Assembly: GCA_963830545.1 (NCBI GenBank)
Contig: CAWHMK010000001.1
Location: forward strand, 2,666,001-2,730,000
Source of the DNA: DATGJX01 sp963830545
GTDB taxonomy: Bacteria; Vulcanimicrobiota; Vulcanimicrobiia; Vulcanimicrobiales; Vulcanimicrobiaceae
Direction: 5' to 3'
DNA: 64,000 nt
Shown one piece after another: positions 26,057 to 33,565 of this stretch. A program made the translations under genes and the position numbers. The notes below the pieces were generated by a model. That model saw nothing but the letters and a program-made list of their open reading frames with translations, did no database searches and was not told where the DNA came from. Numbering within the stretch: the first letter of the stretch is position 1; each line of letters starts with the position of its first letter.

Positions 26057-26509
26057 GTGTCGCCGATACTCGAAACCGCCGGTCCCATTATCATTACGGC
26101 AACGGCTGCTGCCTGGTTCATGCTGCGCCACGCACGGCACGAGTCAGCCGCCGCGCCTGCGCCCCCTGCTGCGCCGACGGCTCGCGTTACGTCAGGCGAA
26201 GTTCAGTTCGTGCGTCCGAATCCCGGAAGCGTGGAAGGTCTGGAAATTCGCTACGGCTCCGATGCGCTGGTGCGCGCCGTTCGCGTCGGCGCGATGAATT
26301 CGGAACACAAAGAGCTGCTGCTCACGATGGACGAAGTGCAGTGGAATCTCATGCCGAACGCGCAAAAACAGGAAGTCGTGGCTGCGGCGCGCAGCACGTG
26401 GGCCGCCAAGATGTGCGCGTTCGGACCGGACATCGCGTACGTCGTCGTGGAAACCGATCGCGGGCGCGTCGTAGGCCGCGCGGATCCGCACCACGTTACG
26501 GTGCTGTAA
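26057..26509 (+). CDS. Membrane-anchored small protein of unknown function
   Basis: A 150-residue protein from GTG 26057 (GGGAGGTCGCAC upstream). One N-terminal membrane helix (ETAGPIIITATAAAWFML) is followed by an Ala/Pro-rich linker and a soluble alpha/beta domain (SGEVQFVRPNPGSVEGLEIR to DIAYVVVETDRGRVVGRADP). It stops 2 nt before the convergent msrA stop. No family recognised. Confidence 0.7.
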   Translation: MSPILETAGPIIITATAAAWFMLRHARHESAAAPAPPAAPTARVTSGEVQFVRPNPGSVEGLEIRYGSDALVRAVRVGAMNSEHKELLLTMDEVQWNLMPNAQKQEVVAAARSTWAAKMCAFGPDIAYVVVETDRGRVVGRADPHHVTVL

Positions 26510-26511
26510 CC

Positions 26512-27117
26512 CTACGTCTTCAGCAATCCGGGAAAGCGTCGCCGAAGATCGGCGAGTTTCGGCTTGTCGTTGATCATTACGTACGGGTTGTACGGATTAT
26601 GCGCGACGAAATCCTGATGGTAATCTTCGGCCCGGTAGAATGTCTGCAGCGGCGCGAGTTTCGTTACGATCGGCGCGGCGAACGTGTGTGAGCGTTCGAG
26701 CTGCGCGATGTATCGCTGTGCCACAGCACGCTGATTGTCGCTGGTATAAAATATTTCCGATCGGTATTGCGTACCGTCGTCGGGCCCCTGCCGATCGAGT
26801 TGGGTCGGATCGTGCGCGACGAGAAAATATACGTCGAGAATTTGGCGGAACGAGATGCGGCTGGGATCGAAGGCGATTTGCACGGACTCGGCGTGCCCTG
26901 TCTCGCCCGTGCTGACGACGTCATAGTGTGCGGTTTGCGCGCTGCCGCCCGCGTATCCGGCGACGACGCTGCTCACGCCCCGAAGTTGTTCGAAAACCGC
27001 CTGCATGCCCCAAAAACATCCGCCTGCGAGAACGACGTGGTCCTGTCCCGGCGGCGCGGCCGCAACCAGCGCGGCGAAAACCGCGCACAAGGTAATGAGG
27101 CGCCGGATGTGCTTCAT
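26512..27117 (-). CDS. msrA: Peptide methionine sulfoxide reductase MsrA, exported
   Basis: A 201-residue enzyme that reduces methionine-S-sulfoxide. The active-site motif GGCFWGMQAVF carries catalytic Cys34, and the family blocks GYAGG, GETGHAESVQI, DPTQLDRQGPDDGTQYRS and FYRAEDYHQDF are all present. ATG 27117 was chosen over the longer open frame because it gives a signal peptide (MKHIRRLITLCAVFAALVA) right before the domain, which implies an extracytoplasmic enzyme. It diverges from the oxidoreductase at 27172 across 54 nt. Confidence 0.93.
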   Translation of the reverse strand: MKHIRRLITLCAVFAALVAAAPPGQDHVVLAGGCFWGMQAVFEQLRGVSSVVAGYAGGSAQTAHYDVVSTGETGHAESVQIAFDPSRISFRQILDVYFLVAHDPTQLDRQGPDDGTQYRSEIFYTSDNQRAVAQRYIAQLERSHTFAAPIVTKLAPLQTFYRAEDYHQDFVAHNPYNPYVMINDKPKLADLRRRFPGLLKT

Positions 27118-27171
27118 GAACGTTCTACGCTCGAACGAGGCGTTTGGATTGCCGGCCGGGTACCGTACTGC

Positions 27172-28242
27172 ATGTCTCTCTTCGAACCGCTCCGTATCCG
27201 TGGCGTCACGCTGCGCAATCGCATTGCCGTCTCCCCGATGTGCGAGTACACGAGCGATGACGGGTTCGCGAACGGCTGGCACGCGGTGCATTTGGGCAGC
27301 CGTGCCGTGGGCGGCGCCGCTATCGTATTCACCGAAGCCGCCGCGATATCTTCGGAGGGCCGTATTTCGCCCGCGGACCTTGGCATCTATCGCGACGAGC
27401 ACGTTCCGAAACTTCGTGAGATCGTCGAGTTCATTCACTCACAGGGCGCGCTGGCCGGCATACAGCTCGCGCATGCGGGATTCAAGGCGAGTACCGCGCC
27501 GCCTTGGGAGGGTGGTGAGCCGGTGCCCCCCGGCGCCGGCGGCTGGGAGCGAGTGCTCGCGCCCAGCGCGATCCCATTCAAGGAGGGCTGGATCGTTCCG
27601 CACGCGCTCCATACGGATGAGATAGCAGCGGTCCTCGCGCAATTTGCAGCGGCCGCGCGCCGTGCGGTCGCAGCGGGTTTTCGCGTCGTGGAGATTCACG
27701 CCGCGCACGGGTATCTGCTGCACGAATTTCTCTCGCCGATCACGAACAAGCGCAACGATGCGTACGGTGGAGCGTTCGAAAATCGAACGCGTATCGTTCG
27801 CGAAGCGGTGCAAGCCGTACGCAAGGAGTTGCCGGATGAGCTTCCGCTTTTCGTGCGCATTTCGGCGAGCGATTGGGCCGAAGGCGGGTGGAATGTGGAG
27901 GAATCCGCGGCGCTTGCGCGCGACCTCAAGCCCCTTGGCGTGGATCTGATCGATGCATCGTCGGGCGGCATCGTGCCGAACGCGAAAATTGCAATCGGTC
28001 CCGGCTACCAAGTGCCCTTCGCGCGGCACATCCGGGAAGCGGCACAGATTGCGACGGGCGCCGTGGGACTCATCACGCACGCGCGTCAGGCGAACGACAT
28101 CGTTGCTTCCGGGAGCGCGGACATCGTGCTGCTCGCGCGCGAGCTGCTGCGGCAGCCCTACTGGCCGCTTCTTGCGGCATCCGAACTCGGCGTCGACATT
28201 TCTTATTGGCCGAAGCAATACTTGCGCGCAAAACCACGGTGA
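27172..28242 (+). CDS. NADH:flavin oxidoreductase, old-yellow-enzyme family (YqjM-like)
   Basis: A 356-residue FMN TIM-barrel enzyme. Motifs: LFEPLRIRGVTLRNRIAVSP, then MCEYTSDDGFANGWH where the Cys and Tyr modulate FMN in the YqjM class, GIQLAHAGFKAS, the catalytic pair in IHAAHGYLLHEFLSP, and NDAYGGAFENRTRIV. It reduces electrophilic alkenes with NAD(P)H; the real substrate is unknown. The start ATG 27172 matches the family start; the open frame extends upstream over msrA by chance. Divergent from msrA, consistent with shared stress control. Confidence 0.93.
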   Translation: MSLFEPLRIRGVTLRNRIAVSPMCEYTSDDGFANGWHAVHLGSRAVGGAAIVFTEAAAISSEGRISPADLGIYRDEHVPKLREIVEFIHSQGALAGIQLAHAGFKASTAPPWEGGEPVPPGAGGWERVLAPSAIPFKEGWIVPHALHTDEIAAVLAQFAAAARRAVAAGFRVVEIHAAHGYLLHEFLSPITNKRNDAYGGAFENRTRIVREAVQAVRKELPDELPLFVRISASDWAEGGWNVEESAALARDLKPLGVDLIDASSGGIVPNAKIAIGPGYQVPFARHIREAAQIATGAVGLITHARQANDIVASGSADIVLLARELLRQPYWPLLAASELGVDISYWPKQYLRAKPR

Positions 28243-28345
28243 TCCGGAAAGAGACGATGCAAAGAGGGAACACGACGATCGCGCGGCGATGGATGCGATG
28301 CTCGACGCGCTTACGAGGGAAACTCTTGGTGGAAAAGCGATGTGA
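28239..28345 (+). CDS. Possible small ORF after the oxidoreductase, probably with a base error
   Basis: GTG 28239 overlaps the upstream TGA (GTGA), the coupling used elsewhere in this window, and starts VIRKETMQRG. A second frame carries a well-formed charged helix (REHDDRAAMDAMLDALTRET) ending GGKAM at a TGA at 28345. One missing base near 28266 would join them into a 35-residue product. Weak case: no homology is recognised. Confidence 0.25.
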
Positions 28346-28841
28346 TCACGGCGTTGCCGAGGGCCGCGCGCCAAACGGCGTCTCCACGGTTGCCGGTGTG
28401 CGCATCGGAATGGGAGTCGGCGTCGTGAACGGCGTGGGCATCGTCTGCGTCGTCGCCTGCACCATCGGCTGATAAACGTTTGTTGGCGGCGGCGCCGTGT
28501 ACGTCGTATAAATCGTCCGCCATTGCGGCGAGCTTCCGGGCGCGCCGTTCTCCGTGCGAACGGAAGGCCAGCGCGGCGCAGTCGTATCGGCGGGAGCCGA
28601 GGCTGGCGAGCTCGGCATTTTCGTTCGGCGCCGTCGAACAAGCCGGATTTGGCGTTGGGGTCGGCGAGAACGTGTCGATGACGGGTTTCGGCGTAGCGCA
28701 CAGTCGCGTCGTCCCTATAGAAGCCACGCTCGAGTCGCTCGTCCGAAAACCGCCGGACGAACCCGAATCCGAAGATCCACCGCATGCAGCGGTTGCCGCG
28801 ATCACGCACAATGCGGCCGCGGCGACACGAAAGCCTCGCAT
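28346..28841 (-). CDS. Lipoprotein with Pro/Thr-rich tail (frameshifted)
   Basis: About 164 residues. ATG 28841 starts a lipoprotein signal with lipobox AATAAC (Cys20) followed by GGSSDSGSSGG, a typical flexible linker. A PTPTPNPAC motif sits near residue 66. Near 28615 the sensible sequence moves frame (SSPASAPADTTAPRWP, then TPFTTPTPIPMRTPATVETP), and removing one base gives exactly 495 nt. The tail is Pro/Thr-rich and probably disordered. Function unknown. Confidence 0.65.
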
Positions 28842-28908
28842 CTCTTTTGAGTGTACCTTGAAACGGAAATGGCCGCCCTGCGCCCGAAGCCCCGGCCAAC
28901 TAGTCCTT

Positions 28909-30090
28909 ATGACCACCGCACGCCGCACCGATTTGAGCCGCTCGCAAGCGCGGCGTATCGCGCTGGCCGCCCAGCGCTTCACGGCCAAGCAGCCCAACCG
29001 CGTTTCGGCGGGGCAGTTGCTTCGCTTAATCGAGCAGCTCGGCGCCGTTCAAATCGACTCCGTGAACGTTCTCGTCCGATCGCACTATTTGCCGGCGTTC
29101 TCGCGCCTGGGGAGTTACGACCGCACACTGCTCGAGCGCGTCGCATACCAGCGCCCGCGCCGAATCTTCGAATACTGGGGGCACGAGGCCTCATTCCTTC
29201 CGGTCGAGACGTTTCCGCTGCTGCGCTGGCGCATGGAACGCTCGCGATCGGGTGCGGGCGTATGGAACAACGTCGCGCGAGTAGGAAGAGAAGAACGCGA
29301 CTTGGTTGCGCGCGTGCGCGAAACGATCGAGCAACGCGGCCCGATGAGCGCGTCGGATTTCGAACCCGAAAGGCGCGAGCCGGACCGCAAGCGCGGATGG
29401 TGGAGTTGGAACGACACGAAACGCGCGGTCGAGTATTTGTTTTGGTGCGGAGAGATTACTCCGCTGCAGCGACGCAGCAGTTTCGAGCGCGTGTACGATC
29501 TGACCGAGCGAGTCATCCCATCGGATATCTTGCGTGTGCAAGTCGACGATGCAAGCGCGTATGCGCGGCTCGTCGAGATCGCGGCGCAGGCATGCGGCAT
29601 TGCGACGCTGAGCGACTTACGCGATTATTTTCGAATGCCCGGCGCGCGCACCAAAGAGGCCGTCGACAATTTGGTCGAATCGGGACGATTGCTGCAGGTC
29701 GCCGTCGCGGGCTGGAAGCAGCCGGCCTATTTGCACGCCGGCGCGCGCACGCCGCGCAGGGTCGAGGCCAGCGCGCTGCTTTCGCCGTTCGATTCGCTCG
29801 TGTGGAATCGGGACCGGACGAAACGGCTATTCGATTTCCATTACCGGATTGAGATTTACACGCCTTCGCACAAGCGCGTGCACGGATACTACGTGCTCCC
29901 GTATTTACTCGATGAATCGCTCGTCGCGCGAGTCGACGTCAAGGCCGATCGCGCGAGGGGCGTATTGCTCGTGCATGCGATTCATTACGAGAGCGGCGTG
30001 GACCGCCGGCCGGTTCGAGCGCGCCTGAGTGAGGACTTGCAGAAGATGGCGCGCTGGCTCGAACTCGACCGGGTGAAGATGCCGCGCTAG
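28909..30090 (+). CDS. Winged-helix DNA-repair family protein, YcaQ/AlkX-like
   Basis: A 393-residue protein of the winged-helix family that includes E. coli YcaQ, a glycosylase acting on crosslinked and alkylated DNA. Family features: SRSQARRIALAAQRF, a HTH-like LLRLIEQLGAVQIDSVNVLV with RSHYLPAFSRLGSY, EYWGHEASFLPVE, and C-terminal LLSPFDSLVWNRDRTKRLF and YYVLPYLL. The QIDSVNVLVRSH segment spans the catalytic acidic/Gln motif region of the family. Start ATG 28909 fits the family N-terminus (TDLSRSQARR); the frame is open further upstream by chance. Confidence 0.88.
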   Translation: MTTARRTDLSRSQARRIALAAQRFTAKQPNRVSAGQLLRLIEQLGAVQIDSVNVLVRSHYLPAFSRLGSYDRTLLERVAYQRPRRIFEYWGHEASFLPVETFPLLRWRMERSRSGAGVWNNVARVGREERDLVARVRETIEQRGPMSASDFEPERREPDRKRGWWSWNDTKRAVEYLFWCGEITPLQRRSSFERVYDLTERVIPSDILRVQVDDASAYARLVEIAAQACGIATLSDLRDYFRMPGARTKEAVDNLVESGRLLQVAVAGWKQPAYLHAGARTPRRVEASALLSPFDSLVWNRDRTKRLFDFHYRIEIYTPSHKRVHGYYVLPYLLDESLVARVDVKADRARGVLLVHAIHYESGVDRRPVRARLSEDLQKMARWLELDRVKMPR

Positions 30091-30203
30091 GCGCGCAGGC
30101 GCGGGCCCCAGCCGGCGAAAACGGAACCGGTGGCTGCGGGCTGAGCAACGGTCGGACGGCGGATTTCCGCTTGCGGCAGCGAGGCGAACGTGTGCAGTTT
30201 CAT
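30087..30203 (-). CDS. 38-residue peptide ORF with consensus promoter and strong RBS
   Basis: ATG 30203 follows GAGGGAGTCTCG, a strong Shine-Dalgarno with ideal spacing, and the frame ends at TAG 30087. The product starts MKLHTFASLPQAEI and ends GSVFAGWGPRLRA. It is not secreted by Sec by appearance and has one Trp. A near-consensus sigma-70 promoter (30248-30276) stands 38 nt upstream. The ORF is too short for normal calling and overlaps the ycaQ-like stop by 4 nt. Function unknown; a leader peptide, small regulator or RiPP-type precursor are options, with no modification enzyme next to it. Confidence 0.6.
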   Translation of the reverse strand: MKLHTFASLPQAEIRRPTVAQPAATGSVFAGWGPRLRA

Positions 30204-30247
30204 CGAGACTCCCTCAGACGGGCGGTGCTTTCAACTAATTTACTAAG

Positions 30248-30276
30248 AGTATATGGGAATGTTTCAGCCCCGTCAA
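30248..30276 (-). promoter_or_regulatory. Consensus-like sigma-70 promoter of the 38-residue ORF
   Basis: On the minus strand TTGACG is separated by exactly 17 nt from TATACT. An AACTA-A6-TAGTT inverted repeat (30275-30290) touches the -35 box, and the 8-mer TCAACTAA occurs at 30231 and again at 30273, flanking the core promoter. The local AT-rich island contrasts with the surrounding high-GC sequence. Confidence 0.7.
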
Positions 30277-30316
30277 CTAAAAAAATAGTTAGAAGCACGC
30301 AGGAGAGGGCGCTTGC

Positions 30317-30922
30317 TTAGTTCATGCGCGATGCGTAGAAGATACCGTTCTGCCAATAGCCGTATGCGGTGACGTACCGCCCCGTTTGCACGGGACCCGA
30401 CGTGCGGCTATCGAGCGCGGGCTGATCGTTGATCGTAATCGTTTGCCCGTACGCGCCGTTGCCGTTGTTGTATCCGCCGTTGCCGTTGTTGTATCCGCCG
30501 TTGCCGTAATTGTATCCGCCGCCGCCCTGTTCGCGGAGCGTGACTTGGTTGCCGTTCACGGCTACGATTTGTCCGCGGATTACCGAATTGCCGCCGTATT
30601 GACCGCCGCAATTCCCATTCTGCTGGCCGTATTGACCGTATTGCTGTCCGTACTGCCGGCCGTATTGCCCGTATTGTCCGTACTGCTGACCGTATTGGGT
30701 TTGACCGCGCTGATCGTCGCGATCGCCGTCGCCGTTTCCGCGGTTGTTCTGCTGTCCGTTCGGCCGGCCGTATTGGCCCGAATAGCATTGATTGGCGTTT
30801 TGCCACCGGCCGTGATTTCGCCATCCGTTATGATTGCCGTTGTTCTGATCGGCACCGGCAACCGCCCATGCGGAACCGCATGCGACGATCGCGGCGAGGC
30901 ACGCTGTAGCGAGTCGTTTCAT
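30317..30922 (-). CDS. Secreted Gln/Tyr/Gly-rich repeat protein, DUF5666-like
   Basis: A 201-residue protein with signal peptide MKRLATACLAAIVACGSAWA. Residues about 76-105 are tandem QYGQ/YGQYG units, and about 135-158 are YNNGNGG repeats; both are prion-like in composition. Between and after them are short beta segments (IRGQIVAVNGNQVTLREQ and QTGRYVTAYGYWQNGIFYAS) that look like a split DUF5666/OB-type domain. An SD (AAAGGGGTG) precedes ATG 30922; upstream in-frame codons to 31207 overlap non-native sequence. The role may be extracellular matrix or amyloid; inference. Confidence 0.77.
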   Translation of the reverse strand: MKRLATACLAAIVACGSAWAVAGADQNNGNHNGWRNHGRWQNANQCYSGQYGRPNGQQNNRGNGDGDRDDQRGQTQYGQQYGQYGQYGRQYGQQYGQYGQQNGNCGGQYGGNSVIRGQIVAVNGNQVTLREQGGGGYNYGNGGYNNGNGGYNNGNGAYGQTITINDQPALDSRTSGPVQTGRYVTAYGYWQNGIFYASRMN

Positions 30923-31242
30923 AGTGTGCACCCCTTTCGAGTGTTCTGATAACGAACCGGGCGGTGGAAAATGTTCCGGGCCGTCACGATGCGCGGACGT
31001 GCGCGAGTCGGATCCTCGCGGGGTCGCTTGCGTTGGTTGCTTGCGCAATTTGCGGCGGACGGAACGGACATTCGGCGGATCATGCATCGCTCGGGAAGCG
31101 TCTCGCAGATCATGAATGCGGAGACGCAGCTTTGGTCGGCATGGGACGGTGTTTGCTCGTCTTTGCACCGTATCCGGTTGCGACGGCAGCACTGATTTGG
31201 CTTGCATATGACCTGCGCAACCGTTCGCGCGGCTCCCGCGTC
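30923..31242. other. 320-nt gap without a convincing gene
   Basis: Frames here give Arg-rich or incoherent products on both strands. The only one with a hydrophobic run (plus strand, 30964 onward) is in frame with the PEP-mutase gene but lacks family similarity. The left part should hold the promoter of the Gln/Tyr/Gly-rich gene, though no clear -10/-35 pair stands out. Confidence 0.4.
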
Positions 31243-32100
31243 ATGTCGTACATGAAAAGGATCACTCAAGCGGAAAAAGCGGAACGATTTCGCGCACTCC
31301 ACGAGCGCACGGGCGCGTTCGTCATTCCGAACCCGTGGGATGCGGGAACGGCAAAAATTCTCGCGGGCATGGGCTTCGAAGCGTTGACGACGACCAGCGC
31401 CGGTTTGGCGTTTTCGCTCGGCCGCCGCGACGGCGCGGGTGCGATAACGCGTGACGAAACACTCGCCAATGCCAAAGCGATCGTCGACGCAACGGATTTG
31501 CCGGTGGCTGCAGATTTGGAGAACGGATTCGGCGATACGCCGGAGGAGGCGGCGCATACCATTCGCTTGGCGGGACAGGATGCCGGACTCGTCGGCGCAT
31601 CCATCGAGGATGCAACAGGCAATTCCGCGCGGCCGATTTACGATTTCAATCACGCCGTCGAACGCATCGCAGCTGCCGCGGAGGCGGCCCGCGCATTTGC
31701 CTTTCCGTTCGTCCTTGTCGCTCGTGCGGAGAACTTTCTCCACGGACGCCGCGATTTGGATGACACGATCCGCCGTCTACAGGCGTTCGAAGCGGCCGGT
31801 GCCGACGCGCTGTACGCCCCGGGCCTTACCACCGCGGACGAGATACGCACGGTTTGCGCGAGCATAAGCAAACCTGTGAACGCGGTGATGGGACTCAAGA
31901 ACCCGTCATTCACGGTCGACGAACTTGCGGCGCTCGGCGTGCGCCGCATAAGCGTCGGCTCTGCACTGAGCCGCGCCGCCCTCGGCGCGTTCGTACGGGC
32001 GGCCCGCGAGATTCGAGAGCGCGGCACGTTCGGTTTTGCGGATGACGCGCTGCCGTTCGCAGAGGCCAATCAAATGATGGATGGTGCTGCTACGGTTTGA
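31243..32100 (+). CDS. Isocitrate lyase/PEP mutase family protein
   Basis: A 285-residue TIM-barrel enzyme of the PEP mutase/isocitrate lyase superfamily. It has FVIPNPWDAGTAKILAGMGF, AITRDETLANAK, the metal-binding DLENGFGDTPEEAA, a SIEDATG segment, and VLVARAENFLHG. These match the subgroup annotated carboxyvinyl-carboxyphosphonate phosphorylmutase-like or oxaloacetate decarboxylase-like. The typical KKC loop cysteine of isocitrate lyases is not seen, so a C-C lyase of unknown substrate is likely. Starts at 31243 or 31252 are both possible. It converges with the next gene, overlapping by 11 nt. Confidence 0.88.
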   Translation: MSYMKRITQAEKAERFRALHERTGAFVIPNPWDAGTAKILAGMGFEALTTTSAGLAFSLGRRDGAGAITRDETLANAKAIVDATDLPVAADLENGFGDTPEEAAHTIRLAGQDAGLVGASIEDATGNSARPIYDFNHAVERIAAAAEAARAFAFPFVLVARAENFLHGRRDLDDTIRRLQAFEAAGADALYAPGLTTADEIRTVCASISKPVNAVMGLKNPSFTVDELAALGVRRISVGSALSRAALGAFVRAAREIRERGTFGFADDALPFAEANQMMDGAATV

Positions 32101-32732
32101 CGAGTGGGTTTTTCCAGGCGAACGCGCCGTCCGGATTGGGCTTGACCCACACGATGAGGTCCCAGATCCGAGGCATGTCGAAAACGTGCACGACGTCCGA
32201 TGTATTTGCGACTTTGTGCATGCGCACGAGATCTGCCGCGGTGGGGTGAGCCGGGTCACCGCCCGCTGCTTTGAATTTATTCGCCATGACGTAATGGTCG
32301 TATGTCGCGTTCCCGCTTGCGGTGCGCCCGACCCAATGGATGTGATCGTCGAATTCGAACCAGCGGCCGGGGTTGACCCCGAACAGGTTGGGGCGCGTAT
32401 TCGAATCGGCTGGGATGGAAAAATCCGCGCCCAAGAGCCGGCCGTTCTTGTCGTACCATAACTGGCTGGGATGGTGCATATCTGACGATCGCCAGTGCAG
32501 GTTCGCATAGCTCGATTGCGCCCGAGTCGTCCTCGTTCGTGTACCGGACGTAACCGGCTTTCTCCGCGTCGGACGTCGTCGGAAAACGCTTCATCAGATC
32601 CGGCTGAACGGTCGCGACGAATTTCTTTTCGGACGCGCTGAGCGGCCCTTTATACGTGGGCGCTTCGTCGGCGTGTGCGATGGCGGCAGTGATAAGAAGA
32701 CAGGTAATGCAGAGCAACGCAAAACGTTTCAT
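32090..32732 (-). CDS. Secreted protein of unknown function (frameshifted)
   Basis: About 213 residues after correction. ATG 32732 opens a signal peptide (MKRFALLCITCLLITAAIAH ending near residue 21), then LSASEKKFVATVQPDLMKRF and AEKAGYVRYTNEDDSGAI. Near 32505 the coherent sequence moves frame to SYANLHWRSSDMHHPSQLWY and continues to the stop at 32090 (GRTASGNATYDHYVMANKFK, DMPRIWDLIVWVKPNPDGAF). Removing one base gives exactly 642 nt. Family unknown; the MHHPSQLWYDKNGRLLGADF block looks conserved in style. Confidence 0.72.
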
Positions 32733-32953
32733 ACAAGTCTCCCGAACGGTGTGTCTAAAGGATCTTACGGCACAGCAGCGACCGGCGCAACTGGGCTGCC
32801 TATTTTCTTGCACTCACGTCGGCCGGCCAGACGCTGGGATCCACGGTACGAGGAAGCATGGGAGTGGACGTCCAGAGTTTCTGCAAATACCAATATCCGT
32901 GGTCATCCCGGAATCTCGCGAAAACGCGTGCGGTTAACGGCGGCAAAATGACG

Positions 32954-33565
32954 CTATGGGATCGTAAGAAGGGCTGCTGAGCCCAGGCGGCCGGCGAGCT
33001 CACAGACCAGCTCGAATTCGCCTCGAAACGATCCGCGCATCGCTTCGCCCGTAGACAGGATCTGCCTTGGAATCAGGCGCGAGTAGCACAAATAGGGCAA
33101 GTGGTCCGGGTTATCCCCGTAATGGTTGTCTTCGAAATAATATGGTATTGCCAAGTGCGTCAGTCGATAGTACGTCGCGCCGGGAAGCATTTCGCGTTGC
33201 AGCATCCCCGCGTCAACAAGTGCATCCATGACTTGTTGCGCCGTACGAACGCGGGGATCGTCCGCGTACGCTGCATGCACGACGCCAATCCAAAATGGGC
33301 GTAGCCACACTCCCTGCTCCCGGTATTCGGAGGTATAACCGGGATAGTAATAGCCCGCCGATGGAACCGGGTCCCACCCAAGTGGAACGCATTCGTGATA
33401 TTTGTCGTCGAGCCCCGACGCAAGTGCGCGCGTAGCGATTTGTGCGCGCGTTGGCGCGCACGCAGTGAGGCCGGCTGCAAGAATTGCAGCCAGCGGCGTT
33501 GCTCTAGTTAACCAGGTGTGAACCCGCAATTCGGCCGTCCGGTGCGATAGCGACGTCCCATTCAT
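32954..33565 (-). CDS. Probable lipoprotein of unknown function
   Basis: A 203-codon frame whose only usable start is ATG 33565, inside the end of the upstream serine hydrolase gene (62-nt overlap). A hydrophobic segment TPLAAILAAGLTAC with a lipobox-like end (Cys36) comes late, so the true start may be nearer 33523 with a rare codon. The mature part is Tyr-rich (SAGYYYPGYTSEYREQGVW) with four cysteines. It is the last gene of the GntR operon by position. Function unknown. Confidence 0.62.
   Translation of the reverse strand: MNGTSLSHRTAELRVHTWLTRATPLAAILAAGLTACAPTRAQIATRALASGLDDKYHECVPLGWDPVPSAGYYYPGYTSEYREQGVWLRPFWIGVVHAAYADDPRVRTAQQVMDALVDAGMLQREMLPGATYYRLTHLAIPYYFEDNHYGDNPDHLPYLCYSRLIPRQILSTGEAMRGSFRGEFELVCELAGRLGSAALLTIP

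Noticed and set aside
30397..30700. Regular short repeats that could suggest a CRISPR array
   Set aside because: They encode in-frame QYG and YNNGNGG amino-acid repeats in a secreted protein; there are no unique spacers of constant length.
30964..31242. N-terminal extension of the PEP-mutase-family gene
   Set aside because: The extension lacks family similarity and has an incoherent composition; the homologous protein starts at 31243 or 31252.
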